Below, in pieces: positions 14,184-23,576 of a stretch of DNA of 64,000 nucleotides. Position 1 is the stretch's first letter. The number at the start of each line of letters is the position of its first letter. This stretch comes from HXMU1420-13 sp034669965. Lineage in GTDB: Bacteria; Bacteroidota; Rhodothermia; Balneolales; Balneolaceae. The stretch lies in assembly GCA_034669965.1 (NCBI GenBank), contig JAXMOK010000001.1, positions 310,001 through 374,000 on the forward strand, given 5' to 3'. The position numbers were made by a program, and so were the translations under genes. The notes beneath the pieces were generated by a model. That model ran no database searches, had not been told where the DNA came from, and was given only the letters and a program-made list of their open reading frames with translations.

Positions 14184-16420
14184 AACCGAAACGTATAACT
14201 CACTTTTACCACACCGGCCTGATTGATGGTTTCGTATCTACCAAGCGGGTTTTCTTCCCAATTGTGATTATATACCAAGAATAAATCGGAGCCGGGGGTT
14301 ATGATCCAACGGAGTCGGTTATTCAGTCCGATTTCTTTGCTTAAATTATCATACTGAACATTTAGTGTCAGAAACAGCTCAGTGGAAAGGTCCCAAATCC
14401 CTTCAAAAAGAAATAAATTGGTATTGAAATCGCCTTCCGGAAGTCGAACCATACTTCGTTCGAAACTTGGAGTAATCTCAATTCCTGGAACAGGTCGCAA
14501 TCGCATTCCGGCCTCGATTTCAGTATAAGTGCCCGACCAATACCCACCGTACTCAACTTCTAATTCTCCGGAAAGTTTTCTGAATTCTGCAGTTTCAATG
14601 CCAACTTCGGTAACCCAATTTGCATAATCTCCGGCAGGAATGATGATAGTTCCATCACGAAGAATATCGAAAGGCTCTTCCAACAACTCATAATTACGAC
14701 CAACATCTACGGCTATTTGTTCACCGGATGAAAATTGAACCTCGCCAAGGGTAAACACTAAATCCTGAGTGAGCAGAGTGAAGTCTAAATCCATCAAATG
14801 TTCAAAGCGAAAACCCCACTCCACTTGTTCGATTACATTGCTGTTAGAAAACTGTGGAGCATATCCTATTGAGGGTTGCAATCGTCGGAAACCAACACGA
14901 CGAGCAAATCCAACAGCTGGATCAAAAGCATCCCCAAATTCGCGATAAGAAACATGCCCAAACCATGGACGATTCGGGAAATTCAGACGTAATCCGCGTG
15001 AAGAACGATCCAGAAAATCAGATGATTCATTTAAATTTGAATTGGCATTGTGAAATACAAAAAATGCCTGAAATTGAAGGTTTTTATCCCCTAAAAAGGA
15101 AGAGGTAGCGAGCTCTAAATCTGAACCAAATGTTTGTAACCCTTCAGAAAAATCATTTTCTCCTAAGAATAATACATCTTCGGACCTTCGAGTGTAGATA
15201 AATCCAATCGTGCTTTCCGTTCCAATATTTCGTTTTACTCGAGCGACTGTAAAATTCTCAGCGCTATTTGTACCACTTTCTCTGGTTCGAACCTGTAAGA
15301 GTGCCAGGTTATTTTTTCCGACATTCCCCAACAATCGAGCGCCAAAAGTGATCGGAATCGGACTTCCTTCCTTCAAACCAATTCTTCGACTGAAATATGG
15401 ATCGATTCCACTGCTTGGCGCGAATGAATAAATATTCGCTCCCTCAAGAAAGAAATCGCGTTGCTCGGGAAAGGCGATCGCAAAGCGGGATAGATTCACT
15501 TGCCGCTGATCCACTTCTGCTTCCGCAAAATCGGTGTTAAAGGTTAGTGAAGCTTTTAAACTCGGCGTAATACTATAATTGATATCTACCCCGGCATCCG
15601 GACTTATTTCGGTGGATGAACTTGCTCCTTCAACATCTTTATTTGCACTCATTATCCCAAAGGGCACCACTTCTAAGCCCAAGCCTTGCGAAACATCCTC
15701 TAAACCGGTAAGCATTCCGGCATTTTGTGGTCGTGCAAGCCCTTGATTTCGTCGAAACCCGGTCCATAGTGCGGTTTCATTTTTTCTGCGGATAACACGC
15801 ATGAAGTTCACGCCCCATTGCGAGCTGTTCTCGTCAAAATTAAGCGAACTGAAAGGGATTTTAATCTCCGCTGACCAGCCAAATTCTCCGATATAAGTTC
15901 TCGCATCCCAGATTCCATCCCAACTCAGATTGATCCCTCCACCCTGACCGGTACTCACCAATCCATCCGTTCGCATCCCGTTTGGGTTGATCTCCATGAA
16001 ATAAGCATTCCGTTGATCGTTGAAGGTGTCGAAAATCCACACAAACCGTTCATCTGCCGTAATCCGCTGATCCCTTCGTTTCTGAAACGCTTTAATTTGA
16101 TCGGGTTCGCTGTCGAATAAAATCACTCCGATGTACAAATTCTTATCATCGTAAGCGATGCGGACTTCCGTTTTTTCCGTAGCCGGATCACCTTCTATTG
16201 GTGCTTGTTGCCGAAAGCCGGTTGCTGTAGGAATGCTTTGCCAAAACGATTCATTTAATTGCCCGTCGAATCTGAAATCAAGCTGCTCGCTGTTACTAAG
16301 CTTCACCGTTTGAATGCTCTTATCAACCGAACCATCGCTTTGAAAAGCGTACAGTTTTTGGATGTTCATCAACAGGAAAAACAAAAGAAAGACAAAACTG
16401 ATCAATCGAGATGAATTCAT
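14180..16420 (-). CDS. DUF5916 outer-membrane/surface protein with CBM9-like N-domain
   Basis: 746 residues from the ATG at 16420, chosen because MNSSRLISFVFLLFFLLMNIQKLYAFQ is a good signal peptide; an upstream start at 16477 would put 19 residues before it. After the signal comes a carbohydrate-binding family 9-like domain (FRFDGQLNESFW, VRIAYDDKNLYIGVILFDS, NPNGMRTDG), then the long DUF5916 beta-rich part ending in a strand with terminal Phe (VSYTFRF), as expected for an outer-membrane barrel. Function unknown; nutrient uptake or surface binding is a guess. Single gene between convergent vapC and the divergent APC permease. Confidence 0.85.
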   Translation of the reverse strand: MNSSRLISFVFLLFFLLMNIQKLYAFQSDGSVDKSIQTVKLSNSEQLDFRFDGQLNESFWQSIPTATGFRQQAPIEGDPATEKTEVRIAYDDKNLYIGVILFDSEPDQIKAFQKRRDQRITADERFVWIFDTFNDQRNAYFMEINPNGMRTDGLVSTGQGGGINLSWDGIWDARTYIGEFGWSAEIKIPFSSLNFDENSSQWGVNFMRVIRRKNETALWTGFRRNQGLARPQNAGMLTGLEDVSQGLGLEVVPFGIMSANKDVEGASSSTEISPDAGVDINYSITPSLKASLTFNTDFAEAEVDQRQVNLSRFAIAFPEQRDFFLEGANIYSFAPSSGIDPYFSRRIGLKEGSPIPITFGARLLGNVGKNNLALLQVRTRESGTNSAENFTVARVKRNIGTESTIGFIYTRRSEDVLFLGENDFSEGLQTFGSDLELATSSFLGDKNLQFQAFFVFHNANSNLNESSDFLDRSSRGLRLNFPNRPWFGHVSYREFGDAFDPAVGFARRVGFRRLQPSIGYAPQFSNSNVIEQVEWGFRFEHLMDLDFTLLTQDLVFTLGEVQFSSGEQIAVDVGRNYELLEEPFDILRDGTIIIPAGDYANWVTEVGIETAEFRKLSGELEVEYGGYWSGTYTEIEAGMRLRPVPGIEITPSFERSMVRLPEGDFNTNLFLFEGIWDLSTELFLTLNVQYDNLSKEIGLNNRLRWIITPGSDLFLVYNHNWEENPLGRYETINQAGVVKVSYTFRF

Positions 16421-16591
16421 ACCTGAATGGCTAGCTTGGATTTTGTACATGAAAATAATCGACATCCGCACTCTCAATAGTAAAATTTTGTGACCACTTG
16501 GGTTTTGGTTAATGGTTATTGGTTATTTGAGTTCCAATATTCAATTGTTCATCAGAGTTCATCTGTTCTCAAAATCTTCTACATTCTGCCC

Positions 16592-17887
16592 ATGCAAAAT
16601 CAATCTACTTCTTTTCAAAACGAGAAATTACCACGTCAACTGGGCATGTGGGGAATCTGGCTGTTGGTTGTAAATGGCTTAATTGGCGCGGGAATTTTCG
16701 GTTTACCTAGCGGAGCTTCCGCACTTGCCGGCGATTACAGTGTGTGGGTATATGCCATTTGTGCTTTGTTGATGCTCCCTGTGATCCTCAGTTTTGCCGA
16801 AGCAGGCTCTTACTTTCGTGGAACCGGCGGCCCCGTTCGATATGGAACCGAAGCTTTTGGTTCGTTCATCGGTTTCCAAAGTGGTTGGCTGTACTACATG
16901 GCCCGGCTCATTTCATTCTCGGCTAACTCTGTACTTCTGGTGGAAAGCATTGGTTACTTTTTTGCTCCGGCGGGAGAAGGAGTCGGTCGTTTAATTGCGC
17001 TGGCTTTGGTTTGTGGCGGACTCACTTTCGTTAATGTACTCGGCTCGGTAGAATCTATTCGATCGCTGGCAGTTTTTACCGTGATCAAATTTTCTGTATT
17101 GATTTTATTGGTTTTTGGTGGCTTGGTGATGTTGGGATCAGAAGTAGTTCCAAGTTTTGCACAAACCGCTCCTTCTTTTACTGATCTTGGCGCGGCTACT
17201 CTTTTGCTAATCTATGCATTTGTTGGATTTGAAGGTGGAGTCGTTCCTGCCGGTGAGACTAAAAACCCCGAAAAGGACATGCCAAAAGCGTTGATTCTAG
17301 GCTTAGTCTCTATCGTGATTTTATACATGCTGATACAACTGGTTGCCGAAGCCGCTGTTCCAGATTTGGCTTCTTCTGAATCACCGTTACTGGATGCTTC
17401 ATCTGCTCTTTTTGGTGAATTTGGAGCCATTATTCTGATGATTGGTATCGTTACTTCAGTAACTGCGAATTTGATGAGTAACATGTTCTCATCCCCACGA
17501 TTAACCTATGCACTGGCTTTGGATAAATCGCTGCCGGGCTGGTTTGGCAAGGTTCATCCCAAACTACTTACTCCTTCAAATTCGGTTCTCTTTTTTGGTG
17601 GGATTGCCTTTATTGGCGCTGCGATGAGCTCATTTACCGTGCTTGCAGCCATGACAGTTTTATCACGTTTGTTTCTCTATATCATTACTTGTGCTGCAAT
17701 TCCAAAACTTCGATCGAAGTTTAAATCCGAAAATAGCTTTGTATTGAAAGGCGGCTTTTTGATTCCCATTTTGGGAATCATAGCCTGTGTTTGGCTGATG
17801 TTTCAAGTCAGCTTTACCAACATTTGGATGACGGTATTGTTTATTGTTATCGGCAGTGGGTTATACTGGATAGGTAAAAGAAATTAG
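16592..17887 (+). CDS. APC-family amino acid permease
   Basis: 431 residues from ATG 16592. A GTG at 16490 in frame would add 34 residues without membrane-protein character, so it is disfavoured. About 12 hydrophobic segments. TM1 has the APC unwound-helix motif VNGLIGAGIFGLPSGA, and YAFVGFEGGVVPAGETKNPEKDMPKA is the family's TM6-loop signature. It most likely imports or exchanges amino acids or polyamines; substrate cannot be told. Monocistronic, followed by a short heptad repeat. Confidence 0.9.
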   Translation: MQNQSTSFQNEKLPRQLGMWGIWLLVVNGLIGAGIFGLPSGASALAGDYSVWVYAICALLMLPVILSFAEAGSYFRGTGGPVRYGTEAFGSFIGFQSGWLYYMARLISFSANSVLLVESIGYFFAPAGEGVGRLIALALVCGGLTFVNVLGSVESIRSLAVFTVIKFSVLILLVFGGLVMLGSEVVPSFAQTAPSFTDLGAATLLLIYAFVGFEGGVVPAGETKNPEKDMPKALILGLVSIVILYMLIQLVAEAAVPDLASSESPLLDASSALFGEFGAIILMIGIVTSVTANLMSNMFSSPRLTYALALDKSLPGWFGKVHPKLLTPSNSVLFFGGIAFIGAAMSSFTVLAAMTVLSRLFLYIITCAAIPKLRSKFKSENSFVLKGGFLIPILGIIACVWLMFQVSFTNIWMTVLFIVIGSGLYWIGKRN

Positions 17888-17900
17888 GTGGCTGAATTTA

Positions 17901-17916
17901 TTCCTAATTCCTAATT
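17901..17916. repeat. Short heptad repeat TTCCTAA-type (two units)
   Basis: TTCCTAATTCCTAATT, 14 bp after the permease stop codon and touching the tauE stop. The same motif occurs after umuC near 4637-4650. Confidence 0.6.
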
Positions 17917-18670
17917 AGAGAATATTACTACCGAGAATATAGATTCCCATCACGACTAGAAAATAGCCGAAGCCTTTTTTCAACATCTTTTGAGGCACAT
18001 ATCGGCCAACTCTACCGCCAACAAAACTACCAATAATTCCAACCACGGTAAAAATGCCGAGAAGCTCCCAATTTACGTCAAGACTTTCCGATTTAAGCAC
18101 ATCGAGGTATTTGTAAAAGCCCAAACTGCTCTTCGCTGCAATAATAAAGAGGCTAGTTCCTACGGCTACTCTCATATCAAGTCCGGCCACGAGTACTAGA
18201 GCGGGGATAATCAGAAATCCGCCACCAACGCCTACCAAACCGGTAATCACGCCAACAACCAACCCTTCAGCAATCAGTACATATTTTGAGACATTGAATT
18301 TCTTTTCCGGATTTGCTGTGCCACTACTTTTAATCATCATGCCAGCAGCCAGAATCATTACCACAGCAAAAATCAACAATTGTGTATTTCCGCTTAGATA
18401 GCTAGATAAAGCGGCACCACCATAAGTTCCGGCCATGCCCGGTATTCCAAAAAAGATGACACTCTTCCAGTCAACTTCTTTCCGAATAGCATATGGAATC
18501 ATACCAACCATACTAATTGCTGCAACGATTCCAAGCGATTCTGCGATCGCGACTTTTTCCGGTTCTCCTACTAGATAAATAAGTACGGGTACTGTTAAAA
18601 TGGAACCACCGGAGCCAAGAAGCCCCAGTGAAATTCCGATTAAAAGTGCACCCAAAAGAGCCCAAAACAT
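17915..18670 (-). CDS. TauE/SafE-family sulfite/sulfur exporter
   Basis: 251-residue membrane protein with seven to eight predicted transmembrane helices, in two related halves each starting with a glycine-rich motif: LGLLGSGGSILTVPVLIYL near residue 16 and GLVGVGGGFLIIPALVL near residue 140. These are the TauE/SafE signature. Members export sulfite, sulfoacetate or related anions. It is the last gene of the sulfur operon, starting one base after the MBL-rhodanese stop codon, which supports export of sulfite made by persulfide oxidation. Confidence 0.92.
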   Translation of the reverse strand: MFWALLGALLIGISLGLLGSGGSILTVPVLIYLVGEPEKVAIAESLGIVAAISMVGMIPYAIRKEVDWKSVIFFGIPGMAGTYGGAALSSYLSGNTQLLIFAVVMILAAGMMIKSSGTANPEKKFNVSKYVLIAEGLVVGVITGLVGVGGGFLIIPALVLVAGLDMRVAVGTSLFIIAAKSSLGFYKYLDVLKSESLDVNWELLGIFTVVGIIGSFVGGRVGRYVPQKMLKKGFGYFLVVMGIYILGSNIL

Positions 18671-18671
18671 A

Positions 18672-20087
18672 TTATGCCTGTACCAATCGGTTGGTACGCT
18701 CTAACCAAGGCTCCACTAAATCATCTACATAAAATACAGTATGGCCTTTTCTTTCTAAAAGTGAGCTCGCCGCGGAAGCCCGTGCTCCTGATTTGCAATG
18801 CACAATAACCGGCTGTTCGGCGGGTACTTCATCCATTCGATCTAGCAAGCGAGTATGCGCAATATTGATTGCTCCTTCGCCATGACCTTCGTCATATTCG
18901 GTTTTCTTACGAACGTCTAACAAGGTATAACCACCTTTTTGCATCAGTTCATCAACCTGATTGAAATTTACCGTTTCGGTTGATTCCAAATCTAAGCCGC
19001 TGTCGATTAAATCGGCAGGAGTTGCAAATCCTTTGATGTTATCAAGCCCAATTCTAATCAAATCTACTACGGCTTCATCCAATTTCGACTCATCGATGAT
19101 GAGGTAGATATCCTGTTCATCAGTCACATATGAACCCGCAATGGTATTGAAGGTTTTGTTCATGATGGCAAGAATGGAACCTTTCAAATGTCCCGACATA
19201 TACTCGGTACGATTTCGTGTATCGATAACAACTGCATCATCGCCATTTGTAGCATCAACAATCTCTGAGATTGCCATATGCTTTGGTTTAGGCAGATCAC
19301 CAAGAACTCTTGGACCTAGTTTATTGTCGCGCTTCATGCGAGCAAAGTATAACGGTGGTTCGGGTTGACCATCTAAAATAAAATCAACAAAACTCTTTTC
19401 GTTGATGGCAGATGCAATCGATTGATTGAATTTCTGCTCGTATCCAACCGTTGATTTTGGCACAGCTCCAAGTGCTTTTCCGCATGCAGAACCGGCTCCA
19501 TGTCCGGGCCAAAGCTGTAAATATTCCGGTAATGCTTTAAACTTCTCCAGACTTTTGTACATCACTTTTGCTGAGCCTTCCATAGCACCGGCTTGACCGG
19601 CAGCTGTTTCCAGTAAATCAGGTCGACCTACATCCCCAACAAATACAAAATCTCCTGATAGTATCCCCATGGGTTGGTCAGTCGAAGCACCATCCGTAAC
19701 TAAATAGCTCACATGTTCGGGGGTGTGCCCGGGGCTATGCACGGTAGTAAACTTGATGTTTCCAATGTTGAATTCATCGCCGTCTTTCAGTAATTGATAA
19801 TCGTAATCGCTATTAATGATGTACTCGTATTTCCAATCTGCATCCCCTTCGTCCGACACATACACTTTCGCTCCTTTTTCGGCGAATTCTCTTACTCCAG
19901 ACAGGTAATCGGCATGGATGTGTGTTTCTGCAACGGCAACAATTTTCAATCCTTGTTTTGCTGCAATTTTTTCGTAGCGCTCGATATCTCGCATCGGATC
20001 AACAACGATGGCTTGTCCATTTCGCTGGCAACCGATTACATATGCATATTGCGCTAATTTCTCTTCAAATATTTGTTCAAAAAACAT
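18672..20087 (-). CDS. MBL-fold persulfide dioxygenase-like protein with two rhodanese domains
   Basis: 471 residues. Residues 1-240 are a metallo-beta-lactamase domain of the ETHE1/persulfide dioxygenase type: THIHADYLSG (His56, His58, Asp60), HSPGHTPEH (His117) and LWPGHGAGSACG. Two rhodanese domains follow. The first (about 270-365) keeps VVIDTRNRTEYMSGHLKG but has no cysteine in the active-loop position (IIDESKLDEA). The second (about 378-471) has Cys431 in HCKSGARAS. The layout matches CstB-like enzymes that oxidise persulfides to sulfite and pass sulfane sulfur on. Cytoplasmic. In an operon with YeeE/YedE-type and TauE transporters. Confidence 0.92.
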   Translation of the reverse strand: MFFEQIFEEKLAQYAYVIGCQRNGQAIVVDPMRDIERYEKIAAKQGLKIVAVAETHIHADYLSGVREFAEKGAKVYVSDEGDADWKYEYIINSDYDYQLLKDGDEFNIGNIKFTTVHSPGHTPEHVSYLVTDGASTDQPMGILSGDFVFVGDVGRPDLLETAAGQAGAMEGSAKVMYKSLEKFKALPEYLQLWPGHGAGSACGKALGAVPKSTVGYEQKFNQSIASAINEKSFVDFILDGQPEPPLYFARMKRDNKLGPRVLGDLPKPKHMAISEIVDATNGDDAVVIDTRNRTEYMSGHLKGSILAIMNKTFNTIAGSYVTDEQDIYLIIDESKLDEAVVDLIRIGLDNIKGFATPADLIDSGLDLESTETVNFNQVDELMQKGGYTLLDVRKKTEYDEGHGEGAINIAHTRLLDRMDEVPAEQPVIVHCKSGARASAASSLLERKGHTVFYVDDLVEPWLERTNRLVQA

Positions 20088-20113
20088 CTTCTTATCCTAG
20101 TAAATTTTAAAAA

Positions 20114-20521
20114 TTAGTGAGGGAGTTTGATTTGCAAAACCCCATAAACCCCTGCCCCGGCAATGGCGGCTAACAAAGGCACAATAAAAATCAAATAACC
20201 TGTCCCGATTAAAGCGTATAACGGTCCCGGGCAAGCTCCAACAATCGCCCAACCTAGCCCGAATAATGTTCCACCAATAATATAACGGGTTGTTAGGGTA
20301 TTATCCTTAGGTTTAATCGAAATTTCGTTGCCTTCAATGTCTTTGATATTCCATCTTTTGATGATCTGCGTTCCGATAAGACCCACCAAAATGGCTGATC
20401 CAATTACGCCGTACATGTGAAACGCATCGAACAAAAACATCTCTTGAATGCGAAACCACGATACTACTTCTGACTTGATCAGAATAAATCCAAATGCAAT
20501 TCCTGCTGCTATAAATCTCAT
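20114..20521 (-). CDS. DUF6691 / YeeE-YedE-type small membrane protein
   Basis: 135-residue integral membrane protein with about four helices. VGACPGPLYALIGTG carries the conserved cysteine of the YeeE/YedE group, in which Cys residues relay thiosulfate or sulfane sulfur through the membrane. It is normally paired with a larger YeeE-like partner, here directly upstream with a 7-bp gap. Together the two equal the halves of a full YeeE protein. Its role in sulfur transport is inferred from family and operon. Confidence 0.88.
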   Translation of the reverse strand: MRFIAAGIAFGFILIKSEVVSWFRIQEMFLFDAFHMYGVIGSAILVGLIGTQIIKRWNIKDIEGNEISIKPKDNTLTTRYIIGGTLFGLGWAIVGACPGPLYALIGTGYLIFIVPLLAAIAGAGVYGVLQIKLPH

Positions 20522-20528
20522 ATCTCTC

Positions 20529-21092
20529 TTAGTTTAAAATGATTGGTAGAAGGAAATAGGTACTGATAATACCGCCTATGAAAAACCCTATTACTGCAAT
20601 CAGTGAGGCTTTTTGAAGCGTTGCCAATCCAGTAATGGCATGTCCTGATGTACACCCTGAGGCATATCGTGTGCCAAATCCAATTAATAATCCGCCCAGC
20701 ACCAACATGATTAATCCCGGTGCAGTACCAAGAACTTCCCAGTTGAACAACTCAGCTGGAACATATCCACTGAAGTTAGTGATACCCAGTCCTCTTAAGT
20801 GAGATACGGTACTTTCGGCTAGTTGAATAGTGTAACCTTCGGGCGTAAAAAACGAGGCCAACACGCCTCCAAGGATAATTCCCAGTGAAAGTTGAAGGTG
20901 CCATTTTCCTTTTGTTTTCCAATCGTAATCGAAATAAGGAAATTTTTTAGGTAACACCGCAGCACACATGTGCTGAAAACTCGATGAAATTCCGAACGTC
21001 TTGTTGCCTACAATCAAAAGTAGTGGCAGGGTTAGCCCGATTAACGGACCTGCAACATACCAAGGCATAGGTTGTGATAAATAGTCTAACAT
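20529..21092 (-). CDS. YeeE/YedE-family sulfur transport protein
   Basis: 187 residues from the ATG at 21092 (MLDYLSQPMPWYVAGPLIGL); a TTG at 21125 in frame would add 11 residues. Family signature TRYASGCTSGHAITGLATLQ with the conserved Cys lies near residue 150, and MCAAVLPKK near residue 42 carries another Cys. Four to five transmembrane helices. First gene of the operon YeeE, DUF6691, MBL-rhodanese, TauE. It is divergent from a GntR regulator, with a 24-bp near-palindrome between them about 50 bp upstream of this start. Confidence 0.9.
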   Translation of the reverse strand: MLDYLSQPMPWYVAGPLIGLTLPLLLIVGNKTFGISSSFQHMCAAVLPKKFPYFDYDWKTKGKWHLQLSLGIILGGVLASFFTPEGYTIQLAESTVSHLRGLGITNFSGYVPAELFNWEVLGTAPGLIMLVLGGLLIGFGTRYASGCTSGHAITGLATLQKASLIAVIGFFIGGIISTYFLLPIILN

Positions 21093-21144
21093 TGTTTGTG
21101 TGATGTTTGATTTTTTGTTGCTCAAGTATAAGAAGATGTATTAA

Positions 21145-21168
21145 CTTGTTACAACATGTTATAACAAG
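21145..21168. promoter_or_regulatory. Putative GntR/HutC operator
   Basis: 24-bp palindrome in which 11 of 12 base pairs match (arms CTTGTTA and TAACAAG, centre AACATGTT). It can also be read as two overlapping TGTTAYAACA sites. It lies 17 bp upstream of the GntR start and 52 bp upstream of the YeeE start, so one regulator could control both directions. Confidence 0.7.
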
Positions 21169-21185
21169 AAGAACACCAAACCATT

Positions 21186-21974
21186 TTGATTGATTCCAGC
21201 ATTCCACGACATCAGCAAATAGCTGATCACTTACGTAACGAAATATCCACCGGTGAATTTAGTGCCGGCGACAAGTTACCATCCGAAAAACGATTATGCG
21301 ATTATTTTAAAGTGAGTAGAATTACCGTTCGGCAGGCTATGAAGTCGCTCGAAAACGATGGATTGATTTATAAAAAACAAGGTCTGGGCGCTTTTGTTCG
21401 GGAAGAACCTGCAACTCCAAACCTAGTTCAGCTTACCGATTTTAATGAGGATATGCGGCGGGCTGGGCTAAATAGTTCTTCTAAATTAATTTGGCATGGC
21501 AAAGTTGACGGTGATGAACGCATCAACACCATTTTAGAAATTCCGCCTGAAAAAGCATTAATGCGTTTGGATCGAATTCGCTATGCCAATCAGACACCGG
21601 TGGCATTCGATAAAACATGGCTTCCTATTAGTTATGGCCATTTGTTGCTTGATCAGGATTTAGAGCAACGAACCATTTACGAGATTCTTGAAGACGAGTA
21701 CGACATCCCCATAAAAGCAGGACGGTATTCCATTACTGCTTCTTTGGCAACTGCTGAAATTTCAAAACATCTGAATTTGAATGAACTCGATCCAATTCTG
21801 GAGATCAATCGTTGTTCAAGAACGATTGGTGGGAAAAAGGTGTATTTCCAGACCCGTTTTAATAATCCGAAGCACATAAATTATGAGATGGAACTCTTTC
21901 GTTCTGATACAGAAGAAGGCAGCTCAAAAAATGGACTTCCACTCAAAGAATTTTGCCCAAAATTTAAGTTCTGA
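21186..21974 (+). CDS. GntR-family (HutC/UTRA) transcriptional regulator
   Basis: 262 residues from a TTG start; frame is closed by a stop codon at 21162-21164, and no ATG is available nearby. N-terminal winged helix-turn-helix: IPRHQQIADHLRNEISTGEFSAGDKLPSEKRLCDYFKVSRITVRQAMKSLENDGLIYKKQGLGAFV (6-71). The UTRA ligand-binding domain follows (about 90-235), with RLDRIRYANQTPVAFDKTWLP and the closing YFQTRFNNPKHINYEMEL. It likely represses itself and the divergent sulfur operon from the intervening palindrome. HutC-type regulators usually sense small metabolites; a sulfur ligand would be unusual. Confidence 0.93.
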   Translation: MIDSSIPRHQQIADHLRNEISTGEFSAGDKLPSEKRLCDYFKVSRITVRQAMKSLENDGLIYKKQGLGAFVREEPATPNLVQLTDFNEDMRRAGLNSSSKLIWHGKVDGDERINTILEIPPEKALMRLDRIRYANQTPVAFDKTWLPISYGHLLLDQDLEQRTIYEILEDEYDIPIKAGRYSITASLATAEISKHLNLNELDPILEINRCSRTIGGKKVYFQTRFNNPKHINYEMELFRSDTEEGSSKNGLPLKEFCPKFKF

Positions 21975-22046
21975 ATGCGTTTCCTTCGGGTAAATTAATT
22001 CAGATATTAACATCAACAAAAACAATTAAACATCTTACCAAAGCGC

Positions 22047-23549
22047 ATGAGAATATTGGCCAGTAAGCTACTTTGTCTTCTTTTGATAGTAGCCTTTCAA
22101 ACTCAACTTGCACATGCTCAGTCTCTCGATGAATTCGAAAAGAAAGTAACCGAATTTACTTTAGATAATGGGCTTCATTTTATAATCATTGAACGTCATG
22201 ACGCTCCGGTGGTGAGTTTCTACACCCAAGTTAATGTGGGTGGTATCGACGAGCCGGTTGGCAATACCGGAATTGCACACATTTTTGAACACCTTGCTTT
22301 TAAAGGCGACCATTATGTAGGAACTACCAATTGGGAAGAAGAGAAGAAAGTAATTGACCAAATGGATGATGTGTACAAAGCTTGGTTGTATGAAAAATAT
22401 AAGCCAAACCCGGATACCGCATTTATGGCCGTTAAGTGGGCCGAGTTTGAAGCGCTTCAAGAAGAAGCAAAACAATATGTAGTGAACAATGAGTTCTCGA
22501 AAATAATCGACCGAAATGGTGGTGTTGGAATGAATGCCAGCACTAGTTGGGACAAAACCGATTATTTCTACAGCTTGCCATCAAACAAAGTTGAGTTATG
22601 GTTTAGCCTTGAGTCATCGCGATTTATGGAACCCACTTACCGTGAGTTTTACGTAGAAAAAGAAGTAGTTCGCGAAGAGCGTCGTATGCGAACCGAATCT
22701 AATCCGACAGGACGTCTCATCGAGGACTTTTTTGCTGTTGCTTATTCTGCTCATACTTATGGACGCCCGATTGTAGGTTGGAATTCCGACATTACAGCTA
22801 CCACTATCGAAGATGCACACGAATTTTACGAAACCTACTATGTGCCCAGTAACATTACTTTCGGTATAGCTGGAGATGTTGACCCCGATCAAATGAAAGA
22901 ATTTGCTGAAGAATACTTCGGCAATTTCAGAGGAGAAGGTAAAGTTGCACCTCCGGTAACTACAATTGAGCCGGAGCAACGTGGAGAACGACGGGTTGTA
23001 CTAGAAGGAAGTGCCCAACCAATCTTAATAATAGGTAACCATACGGTATCAGGAAATCACCCGGATTACGAAGCGCTTGATTTATTAGGTAGAGTTTTAA
23101 GCTCTGGTCGAACATCCATTTTATACAAAAAATTGGTTGAAGAAGAACAGCTAGCTTTGCAAGTTCAAAACATTGCCGGAATTCCGGGCACCCGCTATTC
23201 TGGATTGTTCATTACGCTCGGTGTACCAAATCAGGGTGTAGAATTAGACACTTTAGAGCAAGCAATTTATACCGAATTTGAAGCAGCAAAAGAAGGATCG
23301 ATTACAGCTGAACAACTAGAACGAGTAAAAACCAATTTAAGAGCTTCTACTATTCGAGGGTTAGCCAACAATACCGGTTTAGCTATGAGCTTTGTAAACA
23401 CCCACGTAGAACGTGGTGATTGGAGAGATGTATTTAATCGACTTGAGCGATACGAAGCCGTTACCCTCGAGGATCTGCAACGCGTCGCAAAAGAATATCT
23501 AACTAAGAAAAGCCGAACCGTTGCTCGCAACGAGAACGTTGACTCCTGA
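22047..23549 (+). CDS. M16-family zinc metallopeptidase (catalytic subunit)
   Basis: 500-residue secreted or periplasmic peptidase. Signal peptide MRILASKLLCLLLIVAFQTQLAHAQ. The inverted zinc motif HxxEH is present (His78-Glu81-His82 in GIAHIFEHLAFKG), with the third ligand Glu in FYVEKEVVREERRMR. The second M16 domain contains the LLGRVLSSGRTSILYKKLVEEEQLAL segment. It is followed after 27 bp by a second M16 protein lacking the zinc site. The pair therefore resembles two-subunit bacterial peptidases in which one chain is catalytic and the other supplies substrate-binding residues. Targets are likely short peptides in the envelope. Confidence 0.93.
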   Translation: MRILASKLLCLLLIVAFQTQLAHAQSLDEFEKKVTEFTLDNGLHFIIIERHDAPVVSFYTQVNVGGIDEPVGNTGIAHIFEHLAFKGDHYVGTTNWEEEKKVIDQMDDVYKAWLYEKYKPNPDTAFMAVKWAEFEALQEEAKQYVVNNEFSKIIDRNGGVGMNASTSWDKTDYFYSLPSNKVELWFSLESSRFMEPTYREFYVEKEVVREERRMRTESNPTGRLIEDFFAVAYSAHTYGRPIVGWNSDITATTIEDAHEFYETYYVPSNITFGIAGDVDPDQMKEFAEEYFGNFRGEGKVAPPVTTIEPEQRGERRVVLEGSAQPILIIGNHTVSGNHPDYEALDLLGRVLSSGRTSILYKKLVEEEQLALQVQNIAGIPGTRYSGLFITLGVPNQGVELDTLEQAIYTEFEAAKEGSITAEQLERVKTNLRASTIRGLANNTGLAMSFVNTHVERGDWRDVFNRLERYEAVTLEDLQRVAKEYLTKKSRTVARNENVDS

Positions 23550-23576
23550 TTTATCCAAGATTTTAATTATAAAGTA

